From Thermococcaceae archaeon (lineage in GTDB: Archaea; Methanobacteriota_B; Thermococci; Thermococcales; Thermococcaceae): a stretch of 6,099 nt of DNA. The stretch spans positions 1 to 6,099 of the forward strand of contig JALSON010000372.1 of NCBI GenBank assembly GCA_026986455.1. Direction: 5' to 3'. Below, one piece after another: positions 5,871 through 6,099 of this stretch (within the stretch, counting starts at the first letter, position 1; each line of letters opens with the position of its first letter). A program made the translations under genes and the position numbers. The notes beneath the pieces were generated by a model, which worked only from the letters and a program-made list of their open reading frames with translations, was not told the origin of the DNA and did no database searches.

Positions 5871-6099
5871 TCGAGCCATCCTTCCAAAGCTCTGTTAACC
5901 AGCCTTAGGAACTCCTTCTTCGTTCCCCCCATTCTGTAGAACTCATCTAACAGCTCCATGAAGTGCCTCTCTTCCTCCGTGAACTTCTCCCCCTTCCAGC
6001 GGAAGATTCTGAACCTCTCGCCAAGAAGCTCGACGGCGTGAAAGGCCGTGCGCCCCGAGGGCTTGAGGTCCTTCACGAGCTCGATGGTGTTTATCGTGC
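5867..6099 (-). CDS. Unrecognised protein, C-terminal part only (runs off the window)
   Basis: The frame is open to the window edge and 76 residues are visible, so the 5' end is probably outside. A GTG at 6076 is in frame, but residues upstream of it (TINTIELV) look like normal protein sequence, so it is unlikely to be the start. The visible part is charged and soluble: a short strand-rich section (AVELLGERFRIFRW) followed by two amphipathic helices (roughly EEERHFMELLDEFYRM and KKEFLRLVNRALEGWL). No family or motif is recognised. Its stop overlaps the acetyltransferase start as ATGA, so the two are very likely cotranscribed and translationally coupled. Confidence 0.65.
   Translation of the reverse strand, partial: TINTIELVKDLKPSGRTAFHAVELLGERFRIFRWKGEKFTEEERHFMELLDEFYRMGGTKKEFLRLVNRALEGWLE

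Overview
The window looks like chromosomal DNA from a hyperthermophilic archaeon of the Thermococcales, most likely Thermococcus. The evidence is moderate GC, tightly packed genes with 4-base ATGA overlaps, GGTGA/GGAGGTG ribosome-binding sites matching the archaeal 16S 3' end, T-tract terminators, and archaeal lipoproteins with Thr/Ser/Pro-rich tethers. The genus is inferred from style and protein sequence; no search was run.

Layout: a multi-pass membrane protein (74-784, +) converges on a minus-strand operon running from about 5342 down to 776. In transcription order the operon encodes a lipoprotein substrate-binding protein with an extra N-terminal domain resembling the sulfite-oxidase (molybdopterin-binding) fold (5342-3721); a FecCD/BtuC-type permease (3724-2774); its ABC ATPase (2787-2033); a second lipoprotein that appears to carry two diverged copies of the same fold (2036-1293); and a DUF4213/DUF364 putative metal-chelation protein (1291-776). 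Upstream on the same strand lie a GNAT acetyltransferase (5870-5457) and the 3' end of an unrecognised gene that runs off the window edge (6099-5867). The 1-73 and 5343-5456 gaps hold candidate promoters. No RNA genes, insertion sequences or CRISPR were seen.

As a system, the operon looks like an importer of the iron-siderophore/cobalamin/heme/oxyanion superfamily. The binding protein would capture a ligand outside the membrane, the permease and ATPase would move it in, and the DUF364 protein would handle the metal or metal complex in the cytosol. The recurrence of a sulfite-oxidase-like fold on two extracytoplasmic lipoproteins flanking a FecCD transporter is the most unusual part. The substrate cannot be read from the sequence.

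The operon carries three lesions. The binding protein has a one-base loss in a C5 run within its tether. The ATPase has a one-base loss just after Walker B. The DUF364 protein lacks most of its C-terminal Rossmann-like half. Either the importer is decaying in this strain, or at least the two single-base indels are sequencing errors. Apart from these points the frames are intact and well conserved, so any decay would be recent.
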